A stretch of DNA of 64,000 bases from Streptomyces poonensis (GTDB lineage: Bacteria; Actinomycetota; Actinomycetes; Streptomycetales; Streptomycetaceae): the NCBI RefSeq assembly GCF_014650915.1, contig NZ_BMVW01000017.1, positions 148,794-212,793 of the forward strand, given 5' to 3'. The number at the start of each line of letters is the position of its first letter. The stretch's first letter is position 1. This document shows positions 8,271 through 17,990 of this stretch, in pieces. Both the position numbers and the translations under genes were made by a program. The notes under the pieces were generated by a model. It searched no databases, was not told the DNA's origin, and worked only from the letters and a program-made list of their open reading frames with translations.

Positions 8271-8504
8271 TCAGACCCTGTCGGCGACCCCCGCCTTTCC
8301 CTCCTCACGGGCGCAGTGCGCACAGCAGTACCACCGGCCGTCCGCCTCCACGCCCTGGTTGACGATCGGTGCGCGGCAGTGCTCGCAGACGGGGGCCATG
8401 CGGTGGATCGCGCAGGCGAAGCAGTCGAAGACATGCACCGCGCCCTGCGCGTGCACCTCGAAGGTCATGCCGTACTCATTGCCGCAGACTTCACAACGTG
8501 CCAT
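8271..8504 (-). CDS. Small cysteine-rich zinc-binding protein
   Basis: A 77-residue protein with four CxxC-type pairs: CEVCGNEY near the start, CFACAIHRMAPVCEHC in the middle and CCAHC near the end. The pattern suggests two zinc ribbons or a treble clef. ATG at 8504 is chosen, and upstream in-frame sequence is arginine-rich noise. Similar small proteins are common and uncharacterised in Streptomyces. It lies 97 bases downstream of the exonuclease gene on the same strand. Confidence 0.7.
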   Translation of the reverse strand: MARCEVCGNEYGMTFEVHAQGAVHVFDCFACAIHRMAPVCEHCRAPIVNQGVEADGRWYCCAHCAREEGKAGVADRV

Positions 8505-8601
8505 GCGCCACAGCGTGCGGGGCGCGGGGCGGCACGGGCGAGCGGGTGCCGGGCGAGTCGCCCGGCAATCACCCGTACGTCCGTCAACGCCGGCGCGGCC
8601 G

Positions 8602-9579
8602 TCACTCCTCCGACGCCGGCTCCACATCGCGCAGCAGCTGCCCGAAGGCCGCCTCGTCGATCACCGGTGTCCCGTACTGCCGCGCCCTGACCACCTTCGA
8701 CGTGCCCGAGTCCGGGTCGTTGGTGACGAGGAGGCTGGTCAGCCGGGACAGGCTCGTCGCGACGTGGAGCCCGGCCTCGGTCGCGCGGTCCTCCAGCAGC
8801 TCCCGGTCGACCGAGGTGTCCCCGGAGAAGGCGACCCGCATGCCCTGTTTGAGCGGTTTGCCCTCTTCGTAGCGGCCCGGGTTGGGGTACGGGCAGGCGG
8901 GGCGTCTGCGGGACGCGCGCCAACTGCCCGGCCGGTAGCCCCCCGAGGGCTGCCGGCCGATGAGCGGTGTGGCCGACCATTCGGTGAGCGGGCGGCACTC
9001 CAGCAGCGGAAGCCGCACGCCCTTGCTCACGGCCGCGTGCAGGCTCGGCCGGAACGCCTCCGCGAGCACGCGCGCGTCGTCCAGCGCGTGGTGCGCCCGC
9101 TGCTGGACCACGCCGAAGTGGGCGGCCAGCGACTCCAGCTTGTGGTTCGGCAGCGGCAGGGCGAGCTCCTTGGAGAGCGCGATGGTGCACAGCCGCTGCT
9201 TCACCGGGGGCCTGCGCTCCGCGCGCGCGTACTCCCGGGCGATCATCGACCAGTCGAAGACCGCGTTGTGCGCGACGAGCACACGGCCGTCCAGCCGTGC
9301 GGCGAACTCGTCGGCGATGTCCCCGAAGAGCGGGGCGCCCTCGAGCATCTCGCTCGTCAGGCCGTGGATCCACACCGGGCCCGGGTCCCGCTCCGGGTTG
9401 ACCATCGTGTACCAGTGGTCCTCGACCTCGCCGCGCTCGTCCAGCCGGTAGACGGCGGCGGAGATGATCCGGTCGTCCCGGGCCAGGCCGGTGGTCTCCA
9501 CGTCGACGACCGCGTACCCCTTGGGATACGCGGTCGGCCAGGGAGTGTCGGACGCCGCGGTCGTACGGTCTTCGAGCAT
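8602..9579 (-). CDS. DnaQ-like 3'-5' exonuclease with C-terminal BRCT domain
   Basis: A 325-residue protein. The exonuclease domain (about 20-185) has Exo I DVETTG (D26, E28), Exo II HNAVFDWSMI and Exo III HHALDDARVL, the DEDDh set of the polymerase III epsilon family. A basic linker of about 50 residues leads to a BRCT domain (about 245-320, GMRVAFSGDTS, SRLTSLLVTNDPDSGTSKV). It probably proofreads or trims DNA, with BRCT giving partner or nick binding. ATG at 9579 is chosen over a longer low-complexity reading. Bases 9580-9812 beyond it hold no gene. Confidence 0.88.
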   Translation of the reverse strand: MLEDRTTAASDTPWPTAYPKGYAVVDVETTGLARDDRIISAAVYRLDERGEVEDHWYTMVNPERDPGPVWIHGLTSEMLEGAPLFGDIADEFAARLDGRVLVAHNAVFDWSMIAREYARAERRPPVKQRLCTIALSKELALPLPNHKLESLAAHFGVVQQRAHHALDDARVLAEAFRPSLHAAVSKGVRLPLLECRPLTEWSATPLIGRQPSGGYRPGSWRASRRRPACPYPNPGRYEEGKPLKQGMRVAFSGDTSVDRELLEDRATEAGLHVATSLSRLTSLLVTNDPDSGTSKVVRARQYGTPVIDEAAFGQLLRDVEPASEE

Positions 9580-9812
9580 GGTCACTGAGGATACGGGCCA
9601 CGACTGACAGTCCGGTCGCCACCGCCCTGAGCCGGGCCCCGGCGCACCGGCGCACGCGGATGCGCGGCCCGGTTCTCCGTCCACCGCCGGGGAGTTGGCC
9701 GCGGGGGCGCGACCGCTAGCTGCAGCCCGGCAAACCACCAGCAGTCACCCGCACCCAGGACATCCCGGACTGTTCCGACAAGCGGCCAGGAACTGACCGG
9801 CGTCACGGACCG

Positions 9813-12461
9813 TCAGCCCAGCGCCGCCACGAGATCGCCCGCCGTCAGCGGTTCCAGTCCGCAGCCGTCCACCGGGCCGGGCAGCAGCCGGTACACGGCG
9901 CCTGTAGCCCCCTCCGGCGCGACCCTGCCCTCCAGGAGCGCCAGCAGCGCGTGCTTCCGGCCGGCGGCCTCGGCGGCGAGCGCCATGAGCGCCTCGGCGC
10001 CGTCCGCCGGGCGGCGCCGCTCGGGCGGTTCCAGGGAGCGGACGCGGGCGGCGAACGCCACGTCCGGTTCGCCGTCCCGGCGCCGGTAGTGCCACAGCTC
10101 GTCCGCCGCTCCCGTCGCCGTCGAGGGGGCGCGGTGGACCACCGCGACCTCGTCCGTGCGGGCCGCCGCGTGCCAGACCGCGAGATCCCACAGCGTCGTC
10201 CGGCCGGTGGCGAAGTACTGGAACAGGTCGCGGGCGACACGGCCCAGGTCGGCGCTGTGCCGGTGCACGCTGTGGTAGCCCTCGGAGGCGGACAGGTGCA
10301 GGTCCGTCCACAGGAACGTGCGCCGCTCCAGGTCCACCAGCAGGGGCACGTGGATACGGGAGTCACCCTCCAGGTCGTACCGCTGACGCACCGTCCGGGG
10401 CTGGAAGGCGGAGGTGCGGCCGGCCCTGGACGGCAGTGCCATGAATCCGGCGAACGCGTCGACGAGTTCCTCGAACGGGATGTTGTTGTAGCTGAAGACG
10501 ACCGGCACGGCGAACCGTATGCGCCCGTCGGAGAGGGCCGCGAGATCCAGGTCCACGTACTCGGTGGCGCCGTCCGGCGCCGGTGCCGAGGTCAGGTCCC
10601 CGGAGTGGACGGCGGCCCGCTTGCCGTGCACGAGGTGTGTGTAGTCGCACAGCCCCGCGAACGTCCAGTCCTCGTGGTAGAGGGCGACGGACAGGTCCAG
10701 GTCGACGCGGCTCCTCTCGGGCTGCGTCCAGTGCAGGAAGAGCCGCAGCACCTCGCCCTCGGGCAGCGGCTGTGTGCTGCCGCGCGGCACCGAGACCAGG
10801 GCTTTCGCCGAGGCCCCTTCGGCCGAGGGCACATGCAGGTCCCCGAGACGCGAGTCCAGGACGGAGACGTCGAAACGGGAAGCGGCGGACAGCCGGCGCA
10901 GCGCCTCGGTCTCCAGCAGCGCGCACACCGCGCCTGTCACCCGCGGCGACAGCGGGGCCCTGGTGTCCTGGGAGGTGTACGCGTGCGTCACGTGGCCGCG
11001 CGGGAAGAACACCCGCCGCTCGCCGGCCACGTCGCGGACCCGCAGCCGGCCGAGCGCCGCGAGCAGCGGCCCGGGCCCGGCCTTGGGCAGCACTCGCCGC
11101 AGCGTGCCGGCGAAGCCGTCCGGCAGGTCGTCCAGGGCGTGCAGGCGCAGCAGGTGGTCGAGTCGGCGCAGCAGTTCGCCGGGGCGCTGGGACAGCAGGG
11201 CGAGAGCGGCGTCGAAGTCCCTGTCCCGCAGGGCCTGTTCGGTGCGGGCGGCCCAGGTGTCGGCCTTGATGCGTGTCCCGTCCACGCGTACCGCCCCGGG
11301 GTGCTCGGCCGCCGTGCGCAGCAGTGCCTCGCCCAGGGGGTCGCCGGGTCCGCCGGGTCCGCCGGATCCGCCGGATCCGCCGGATCCGCCGGAGACAGCA
11401 GTGCCGCGCAGCACGGCGAAGGCGAGGGCCGCCCTGGGGCGGCGCGTGTGCTGCTCGTAGGGGTGCAGGATCTCGGCGGCGTGCTTCCAGGCCACCGGAT
11501 GCCGCAGCACGTCCTCGACCAGCGTGGACGCCTCGAAACCGTCGAGCACCTCCAGCAGCCGGCGGCGCAGCGGGCGCGGCAGCGTGCGGAAGCGGCGGGG
11601 TGCGAGGAGGTCGGCCTCGCCGCCGGACCAGACCTGCAGCAACCGCAGGACGTCGGTCGCGGTGGTCAGGTGCGCGGCGAGCAGCGGGAGCGCCGCCTCG
11701 CGCGTACGCCGGTCGAGCAGCAGCGAGCCCAGCACCAGGGCCTTGGTCTCACGCACCGGGATGTCCCCGGGCAGCCAGTCCAGCGTGGCGGGGGCGTTCC
11801 CCAGCAGCAGCTTGACGTCGTCGCGGTCCTGCGGCGGCAGCGGAGTACGTCGCTCCAGCAGCCGCAGCAGGGCCCTGACCGTGTCCGCCTGCCGGTCGGT
11901 GCCGAGGTCGAGGAGCTTCAGCGGACCCCACGGGACGTCCGGCCGGTCCGCGGGCATGCCGGGCTTCAGGAACGGGTCGTCGCGATCGATCCGGCGGTGG
12001 CACAGCGGGCAGCCCGCGTAGTCGGTGCCGTCCCAGCAGCCGTGGCACACCAGGTGGGCGCAGGGGGAGACGGGGTGCACGCTGCCGACCGTGCCGCACA
12101 GCACGCACGGCTGGGCCGGCGACTGGAGCAGCAGGACGAAGACGCGGTCGACGTACAGGCGGAGCGTGTCATCGGGCACCGACGCCGGGAAGGCGCGGAA
12201 CAGCGGCATGTGCGTGCGGTCGGCGCCCAGCTCGGCGTCGATCGCACGGATCAGCTCGCCGCCCGCCTCGGCCAGTCCCGCCGGACCGAGCCAGCCGAGC
12301 GCGGCACGCAGCCGGGCCGTCAGTGCGAAACCCCGGTCGAGCAGCTCGGCTTCGAGCGCGACCAGCCCCTCGGCCGTCGACGGGCCGCCCGGGCGCGGCC
12401 CGGCCTGGTCGACGTACACGGTACGGAGGCGGCGGAGCAGCACGGACGACAGCACGGACAA
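9813..12461 (-). CDS. MXAN_6230/SCO0854-type RING domain protein
   Basis: An 882-residue protein. After about 115 residues it carries a canonical C3HC4 RING finger: C119-x2-C122, C134-x-H136, C139-x2-C142, C151-x2-C154. The rest is a long alpha-helical region of leucine-rich segments, a GGS linker near residues 357-372, and a C-terminal half with beta-type segments (RVDLDLSVALYHEDWTFAGL, YVDLDLAALSDGRIRFAVPV). This matches the family I know as MXAN_6230/SCO0854. RING fingers are rare in bacteria and are typical of eukaryotic ubiquitin ligases; activity here is unproven. The start is TTG at 12461 or GTG at 12455. It is divergent from the caspase-HSP90 gene, 277 bases away. Confidence 0.8.
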   Translation of the reverse strand: MSVLSSVLLRRLRTVYVDQAGPRPGGPSTAEGLVALEAELLDRGFALTARLRAALGWLGPAGLAEAGGELIRAIDAELGADRTHMPLFRAFPASVPDDTLRLYVDRVFVLLLQSPAQPCVLCGTVGSVHPVSPCAHLVCHGCWDGTDYAGCPLCHRRIDRDDPFLKPGMPADRPDVPWGPLKLLDLGTDRQADTVRALLRLLERRTPLPPQDRDDVKLLLGNAPATLDWLPGDIPVRETKALVLGSLLLDRRTREAALPLLAAHLTTATDVLRLLQVWSGGEADLLAPRRFRTLPRPLRRRLLEVLDGFEASTLVEDVLRHPVAWKHAAEILHPYEQHTRRPRAALAFAVLRGTAVSGGSGGSGGSGGPGGPGDPLGEALLRTAAEHPGAVRVDGTRIKADTWAARTEQALRDRDFDAALALLSQRPGELLRRLDHLLRLHALDDLPDGFAGTLRRVLPKAGPGPLLAALGRLRVRDVAGERRVFFPRGHVTHAYTSQDTRAPLSPRVTGAVCALLETEALRRLSAASRFDVSVLDSRLGDLHVPSAEGASAKALVSVPRGSTQPLPEGEVLRLFLHWTQPERSRVDLDLSVALYHEDWTFAGLCDYTHLVHGKRAAVHSGDLTSAPAPDGATEYVDLDLAALSDGRIRFAVPVVFSYNNIPFEELVDAFAGFMALPSRAGRTSAFQPRTVRQRYDLEGDSRIHVPLLVDLERRTFLWTDLHLSASEGYHSVHRHSADLGRVARDLFQYFATGRTTLWDLAVWHAAARTDEVAVVHRAPSTATGAADELWHYRRRDGEPDVAFAARVRSLEPPERRRPADGAEALMALAAEAAGRKHALLALLEGRVAPEGATGAVYRLLPGPVDGCGLEPLTAGDLVAALG
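11346..11390. repeat. Five 9-bp repeats encoding a Gly-Gly-Ser/Pro linker
   Basis: Units gggtccgcc (twice) and ggatccgcc (three times) lie end to end inside the RING gene. On its coding strand they give three GGS followed by two GGP triplets. Each unit is a multiple of three, so slippage would change linker length without breaking the frame. Confidence 0.85.
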
Positions 12462-12738
12462 ACGGATTCCCCCGGAAGAAGTCTGTGAGTGAGGCGGGGG
12501 CGGAGAGTGAGCGCGCTACAGGAGTCATAGAAAGAGAGAGAAGGAAGCACGCTTGCGGAGCCGCCCCCGCGATCACGACTCTAGGATCCGGCGGTCGCCC
12601 GGCGCCACTCGTTTTCGCCACGCCGGTCTCCCCGAGCGCACGGCTTCCGCTCCGCACCGTCCGCGGCGCGTGTCCCGCCGCCCTCGCTGTGTCATTCTGA
12701 CCGGCGGCGCGGCGAGTTCTTCGGGGAGGCGGGCGGGC
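12462..12738. promoter_or_regulatory. Divergent promoter region between the RING and caspase-HSP90 genes
   Basis: These 277 bases separate two divergent starts and must hold both promoters. I see a purine-rich run near 12531-12545 and GGGGAGG at 12723-12729, the ribosome binding site for the ATG at 12739. I did not find a clear -10/-35 pair or a strong palindrome. The 12553-12738 stretch is also open in the frame of the downstream gene but lacks coding character. Confidence 0.5.
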
Positions 12739-15700
12739 ATGGGGGAGAGCAGACGGGCACTGATCGTGGCCGTTCCGCAGTACGAACTGTCGGACCACTT
12801 CGAGGACCTGTCGGACACGGTCGGCCACGACGTCGAGCTGATGACCGCATCCCTGCGCTCCTCCGGCTACAGCGTCGAACTCATAGGGGCGGAACCCGGG
12901 GACCCGGCCGGGCGCTCGCGCATACTCAGCGCGGTCAGCCGCGTGTGCGCCACGGCGCCGGAGGACGGCACCGTCCTCGTCCATTTCACCGGACACGGTC
13001 TCTCGGTTGACGGCGCCGACCACCTCGTTCCCGCCGACGCCCAGCTGACCTGGGAGACGACTCCTCCCCGGGTCGCCGTCGACAGCCTCATCGGCCTCGA
13101 TCTGTCCAGGATGCTGCGGGGGTGCCAGGCCGGCACCGTCCTGCTCACCGTCGACGCCTGCCGGGACGCGCTCGGTGGCGAGTCCTCGGGAGGCCGCGCG
13201 ACGGTGTTCCCCGCCGGCCGGGACCGGGTCGCCGTCCTCTTCGGCTGCGGTCCGGGCCAGACCTGCGGAGCGGACGAGGAGTCGGGCAGCCACTTCTCCC
13301 GGGCGCTCGCCGAGGCCCTGCACGCCGACACCTCCCCGCGTACGGTCGCCGAGGTCATCGCCCACACCGTCCGCAGGACCGCCGAGTTCGCCAGGGCGGC
13401 CCGGCAGAAGCAGACCCCCACCGCGCACTACGCGCCGAGTGGTCATGAGGCGATGGGCGAGGTCGTCCTGTGCACCGGCCGCACCCTCCAGGAGGAGTGG
13501 ACCACGGCCGTCCGCGACCCTGAGTTGTGGGCGGCCGTCGCCTGCGACGACGAGCGCCGCGCGGAACTCCAGCAGGCGCTGGTCCGGCTGACGGGGGAGT
13601 GCGCCAAGTGGCGTCGAACAGGTCACGCCGCCGTCCCCGACCCCTGGGCGGACGACGACTACCCCGTACGCGTCCTCTCCCGCGGGCTGCGTCCCCTGCT
13701 CGCCCCCTCGCAGACCCAGGGCGGACCGGTCCTGGACGCCGGGGAGCTCACCGCGCTGGCCGCGGCACCGTTTGTCCGCGAGGCGGTGTACGCCATGGGT
13801 CTCAAGGGCGTGGCCGCGGCCGACCCCTTCCGGCTCGAACCGGCCACCGGCGACCTGGCCCGGGACCCGGAACGGGCCGACCTCGAGCACACGTTCGCCG
13901 CGCACGCGCTGCTCCGGCGCAAGGGGCGTGAACTGGCCGGGCGGAAACGGACCGAGGACGCGGGGGCCGTGGCCGCCTGGCTCGTGCACCGGCATGTGAG
14001 CGGCAAGGAGGAGCTGTGGGACAAGTACGCCCCGCAGCTGCTCGCCCCCCTGGCCAAGGCGATGATCGGAGCGGACGCCCCGTCGGCCCGGATCGGTGAG
14101 CTCACCGACGAGCTCGTGCGTGTCTGCCGGCAGACCGCACTCATTCCGGCACGGCCGTACGAGGGGGAACGGGAGCCCGCCGAGGCCCGCTGGCGCCTGG
14201 ACGAACTCGTCTGCCCGGACGGGACGCCGGAGTGCTGGCGCCCTCGCGAACTGTCCTGGCTGATCGGCGTCGCCGGTCTGCTGGGCGGTGATCCGCGGCA
14301 GCTCCCCGGGGTCCTCGTCGACAACATCGGCATCACGGACGGCCTGAGCCCGGACCGGGCCGTCGCCGCGGTACGGCAGCTGCGCTGGGCCCGCGACCGG
14401 CTGGACAAGGGGCTCGACCTCGACCTGGCCTGCCCGCACCCGGCGGTGCACGCCGGTTTGGAGGCCCTGACGGACTGGGCCGACGAGGCCGTTCAGAACA
14501 TCCGCCGGCATGCCGGTCCCTCCGGGCCCACCGGCCTCTTGGCCCATCTCCCTGACCGGGTCACGTGCGGCAGGCTGCGCCCCCAGTACGACGTGGCGAC
14601 CAAGGGCGACGCCTACGGAGTGCCGCTGATGAGGTTCGGTCTTGCCGAGGACGAGACGCGCGAACTCCTCATGGGCACCCGGCTCTACGGCAACCGCGCG
14701 CTCGCCCTGCGGGAGCTGTACCAGAACGCCCTCGACGCCTGCCGCTACCGTCAGGCCCGGTACCGGTACGGTCAGGTGGCCCACGGCGTCCCGTACGCCT
14801 GGAAGGGCGACATCGTCTTCCGGCGGGGCACCGACGAGGACGGCCGCCCCTACGTGGAGTGCGAGGACAACGGCGTCGGCATGGGGCACGAGACGCTCCG
14901 CGGCACCTTCGCGCGCGCGGGACGGCGTTTCGAGCAGTCCCGCGAGTACCGCAGGGAACAGGCCCGGTGGCGCCGGGCCGACCCGGACCTGCGCATCTTC
15001 CCCAACAGCCGCTTCGGCATCGGCGTCTTCAGCTACTTCATGCTGGCCGACGAGATCAGCATCTGGACCCGCGCCACCGACGAGTACGGGCGCCCGGAGG
15101 CGAACGGCGGACTGCGGGTCGACATCGCCTCCAGCGGCAGCCTGTTCCGCATTCGCAGGAGCGAGGAGGCACAGCCGGGCGGGGGGACGCGGGTACGACT
15201 CTATCTGCAGGCGGACGACGTGGACGTGGCCGGGGAGCTCGGCAAACACGTCTGGCGCACCGACTTCGGCATGCGCGTGGAGCGGGACGGCGAGGTCGTG
15301 CGGACCTGGGAGGAGGAGGCGCTCCACTACTTCGGGGATCACACACGGCCGGTGGCTGCGGGGGCGGACATCTGGTTCGTGGAAGGGCTGGGGTGTCTGC
15401 TGGTGGACGGGGTGCTGGTGGACGCGGACGGGATGAGCGAGGAGGAGCATGGCAGCGCGAGGGACTGGCTGGGGGCCGCGGGTCGTTCCTTCCGCCGCGC
15501 ATCCGGACGTGACCGCCGCGACTGGCATGCGATGGGCGGCCATCCTTTCGGGTGCGTAGTGGACCTCCGGGGGGTCCACGCGCCGGACATCAGCACCAAC
15601 AGAAACAGTCTGCTCTCCTACGACGGATCCTGGGCCGACGACCGCATCCGCGAGGCATGTAAGCGCTTCGACGCACCGCAGTGGCTCACCCTCGAATGGC

Positions 15701-17982
15701 TCTGGGCCTTCGCCGAACTGCACCCTGACGGTGCCGTCGAGGTGACGCGGCGGCTGCTCGCCGTCCAGGCAGGCATCACCAGCAGACTCGGCTGGAACAG
15801 GACGAACACGGTCGACTTCCCGAGCGTCGGCTGCTTCCCTGCGGACGCGGGCATGGTGGCGCTTCGGCACGAGTCTCAGACCTCATACTCGGGCCACCTG
15901 TCCATGGTTCCGGCCGTGGCGGCCTGGAGGGCGCAGGTGCTGCGATCGGTGGGCGTCCCGTTGGCCCGGAACGTACGAGCGCTTCCTCTGCCCGCCACCG
16001 TCGAAGGCTATGCCGACCTACAGGCCTGGGAAGCACGCATCAGACCGCCGTTTTCCGACTTCTGGTCGTCCTTGCAGCGGAGCGCCCTGATGCCCCTTCC
16101 CGGGGAAGCTCTCTCGTTGGGCGATGTGCTGCGGCGGCTGAGACGTTACGCGGTCATGGGGTTGAAGCTGCCGGTCCTGGCTGACCTCAATGCCGCACAT
16201 CGCCTGCTACTGGATTCCACGGATCGCAGTCTCCTTGCCGGCCGTGAAGTGTTCGACGGGCTGCTCTTCCCGAAAACCGACGGGACGTGGGGAGTCCTGG
16301 ACACGCTCAGAATGATCAGCGCGGAGACGAGGGTGCCGCTGCGCGAGGCTCTCGTGAGGGCACGCCGTCTCGCGGCTGCCGGCTTCCCGGTGACTGTCCC
16401 GGACACCACTGGGGAACCTCCCGAGGGCATGGTCGCTTCCTGGCGTGAGCTTCGCGTTCTGTCCTGGCACCCGAGCTTTGCCCCACCTGGGGAACGCGCT
16501 GGACACGACCGGCCGACCCGAGGGGAGTACGAGAAGGTGCTCGCACGCTACGGCTGGCTCGGGCTGTCGTCGTCGGAGGGAGCGCCCATCTTGACGGACG
16601 AGCCGGAGCAGGAGACGTCGGAGGACGGCGGGCGGGGTCCTGATTGGACGAAGAAGCGCAGCGACGAATTCGAGCGGTGCTTCGGGACCGGCGGGCACGC
16701 TCACGGCACCGATCTCTCTCTGCATCAACTCGCCCGGGCTTCCGGCATGTTGTCCCTGTCCGTCGCGGACACGGTCGAGTGTTACGCCGATGCCTTCGCG
16801 AGGTACCGCCTGGGACTTCCGGATTACGCAAAACTGGCCGACCGGATTTTTACACGCCTTGACAGCGATCTGCTGGGTGCTGCGCTGGACCGTTGGTTCG
16901 ACCTCGGTATGGAGGGAGCTGCTGTCTGGCCTGTTCCCCTGCTCGACACAGCGACCGCGGTGTACAAGGTGCAGGCGAGTACGGAAGAAGTCGTCGAGAG
17001 TCTTCGAGGTCTTGCCGGACCAGGACTGGTCGATCCCGAGGCGCCGGCCTTGGTCGAGCACTGGCGGACCCTTACACCTGGGGATTGGAAACTGCTTCCT
17101 GGGGACGACTCCGTCCTGCGCGGCGGCTATTTCCTCGCGTCGGTGCACTTCGCGCGTGCAGCGCTCAGCGACGGGATCGATCTCATTTACGTCTTGTGCG
17201 TCGCGGCGTACGCCGGGATGCCGATCGGTGCGGCCCTCGCGCGGCTGCGCGAACTGGGGCCTCTCGTAAGGCTCGACGTCTCGTCACCGGAACTGCCACC
17301 CTCGGCGGCTGTCGCCGACAGGCGCCCCGAGCCCCAGGACTTCCAGGCATGTTGCGGGGTGTCGGGCACCCGCCCGCGCTGGACCCCGCCCAACCCCGCC
17401 GATCTCGTCACCCACGCCCTCGCAGGTAACCGCACGCTCGGCGAGAGCATCGCCATTCTCAGCCAGTACGCCCCCCTGGGCGCCCTGTGGACCGAGCCCG
17501 AGGACGAGGACGACCCGGGTCACGGCGCCTGGCGCGAGCACCGGCCCACCCCCCACGACAGGGCCCTCTTCGAACCGGACCTTGTCGGCGGACTACGCGC
17601 GGGCCCCCTCGAGCTCCTCCACGTCGCCGCCCGGTTCGGCTGGCCCGTCGACCAGGCATGGGACCGCCTCGCGCCGTACCGCCCCTTCGGCCTGAAACTG
17701 CTCGTGGAACGACCCGGGTTCGAGGCCGTTCCCACCTGGCAGGATCTCATTCTCCTGACCGAGCACTACACGGGCGGCGCCCCGGCGCTGAGTGGGCGGG
17801 TGACGCCCGAGCGCATTGCCGTCACGGCTAGGGAGCTGGAGCAGCCCACGCGCTGGGTGCACCACCGGCTCAGCCTGTACGCGCCGCTGTTCGGTCTCGA
17901 ACTGCCCGACGACTACCCGGCCGAACCGGCCGCGACGCCGACCCCCGAGCCCTTCCGGGCCCCCGCCGAGCCCACCGAGTGA
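12739..17982 (+). CDS. Caspase-like protease fused to HSP90-type ATPase with helical repeat tail
   Basis: A 1747-residue multidomain protein. Residues 1-245 are a caspase/metacaspase-like domain with catalytic His86 (HFTGHGLS) and Cys141 (TVDACRDA). Residues of about 290-600 form an alpha-helical domain resembling the inactive-HD (iHD) module found in such proteins. About 620-860 is a GHKL/HSP90-type ATPase: N-box ELYQNALDACRY (E659, N663), G1 DNGVGM (D710) and G2 FGIGVFSYF (about 759). From about 1030 to the end is a series of winged-helix-like segments. Comparable fusions have been proposed as bacterial conflict systems in which the ATPase gates the protease. ATG at 12739 has GGGGAGG upstream. 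The 3' third looks lower in GC than the 5' part. Two small genes follow immediately. Confidence 0.85.
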   Translation: MGESRRALIVAVPQYELSDHFEDLSDTVGHDVELMTASLRSSGYSVELIGAEPGDPAGRSRILSAVSRVCATAPEDGTVLVHFTGHGLSVDGADHLVPADAQLTWETTPPRVAVDSLIGLDLSRMLRGCQAGTVLLTVDACRDALGGESSGGRATVFPAGRDRVAVLFGCGPGQTCGADEESGSHFSRALAEALHADTSPRTVAEVIAHTVRRTAEFARAARQKQTPTAHYAPSGHEAMGEVVLCTGRTLQEEWTTAVRDPELWAAVACDDERRAELQQALVRLTGECAKWRRTGHAAVPDPWADDDYPVRVLSRGLRPLLAPSQTQGGPVLDAGELTALAAAPFVREAVYAMGLKGVAAADPFRLEPATGDLARDPERADLEHTFAAHALLRRKGRELAGRKRTEDAGAVAAWLVHRHVSGKEELWDKYAPQLLAPLAKAMIGADAPSARIGELTDELVRVCRQTALIPARPYEGEREPAEARWRLDELVCPDGTPECWRPRELSWLIGVAGLLGGDPRQLPGVLVDNIGITDGLSPDRAVAAVRQLRWARDRLDKGLDLDLACPHPAVHAGLEALTDWADEAVQNIRRHAGPSGPTGLLAHLPDRVTCGRLRPQYDVATKGDAYGVPLMRFGLAEDETRELLMGTRLYGNRALALRELYQNALDACRYRQARYRYGQVAHGVPYAWKGDIVFRRGTDEDGRPYVECEDNGVGMGHETLRGTFARAGRRFEQSREYRREQARWRRADPDLRIFPNSRFGIGVFSYFMLADEISIWTRATDEYGRPEANGGLRVDIASSGSLFRIRRSEEAQPGGGTRVRLYLQADDVDVAGELGKHVWRTDFGMRVERDGEVVRTWEEEALHYFGDHTRPVAAGADIWFVEGLGCLLVDGVLVDADGMSEEEHGSARDWLGAAGRSFRRASGRDRRDWHAMGGHPFGCVVDLRGVHAPDISTNRNSLLSYDGSWADDRIREACKRFDAPQWLTLEWLWAFAELHPDGAVEVTRRLLAVQAGITSRLGWNRTNTVDFPSVGCFPADAGMVALRHESQTSYSGHLSMVPAVAAWRAQVLRSVGVPLARNVRALPLPATVEGYADLQAWEARIRPPFSDFWSSLQRSALMPLPGEALSLGDVLRRLRRYAVMGLKLPVLADLNAAHRLLLDSTDRSLLAGREVFDGLLFPKTDGTWGVLDTLRMISAETRVPLREALVRARRLAAAGFPVTVPDTTGEPPEGMVASWRELRVLSWHPSFAPPGERAGHDRPTRGEYEKVLARYGWLGLSSSEGAPILTDEPEQETSEDGGRGPDWTKKRSDEFERCFGTGGHAHGTDLSLHQLARASGMLSLSVADTVECYADAFARYRLGLPDYAKLADRIFTRLDSDLLGAALDRWFDLGMEGAAVWPVPLLDTATAVYKVQASTEEVVESLRGLAGPGLVDPEAPALVEHWRTLTPGDWKLLPGDDSVLRGGYFLASVHFARAALSDGIDLIYVLCVAAYAGMPIGAALARLRELGPLVRLDVSSPELPPSAAVADRRPEPQDFQACCGVSGTRPRWTPPNPADLVTHALAGNRTLGESIAILSQYAPLGALWTEPEDEDDPGHGAWREHRPTPHDRALFEPDLVGGLRAGPLELLHVAARFGWPVDQAWDRLAPYRPFGLKLLVERPGFEAVPTWQDLILLTEHYTGGAPALSGRVTPERIAVTARELEQPTRWVHHRLSLYAPLFGLELPDDYPAEPAATPTPEPFRAPAEPTE

Positions 17983-17990
17983 GGAAACCC

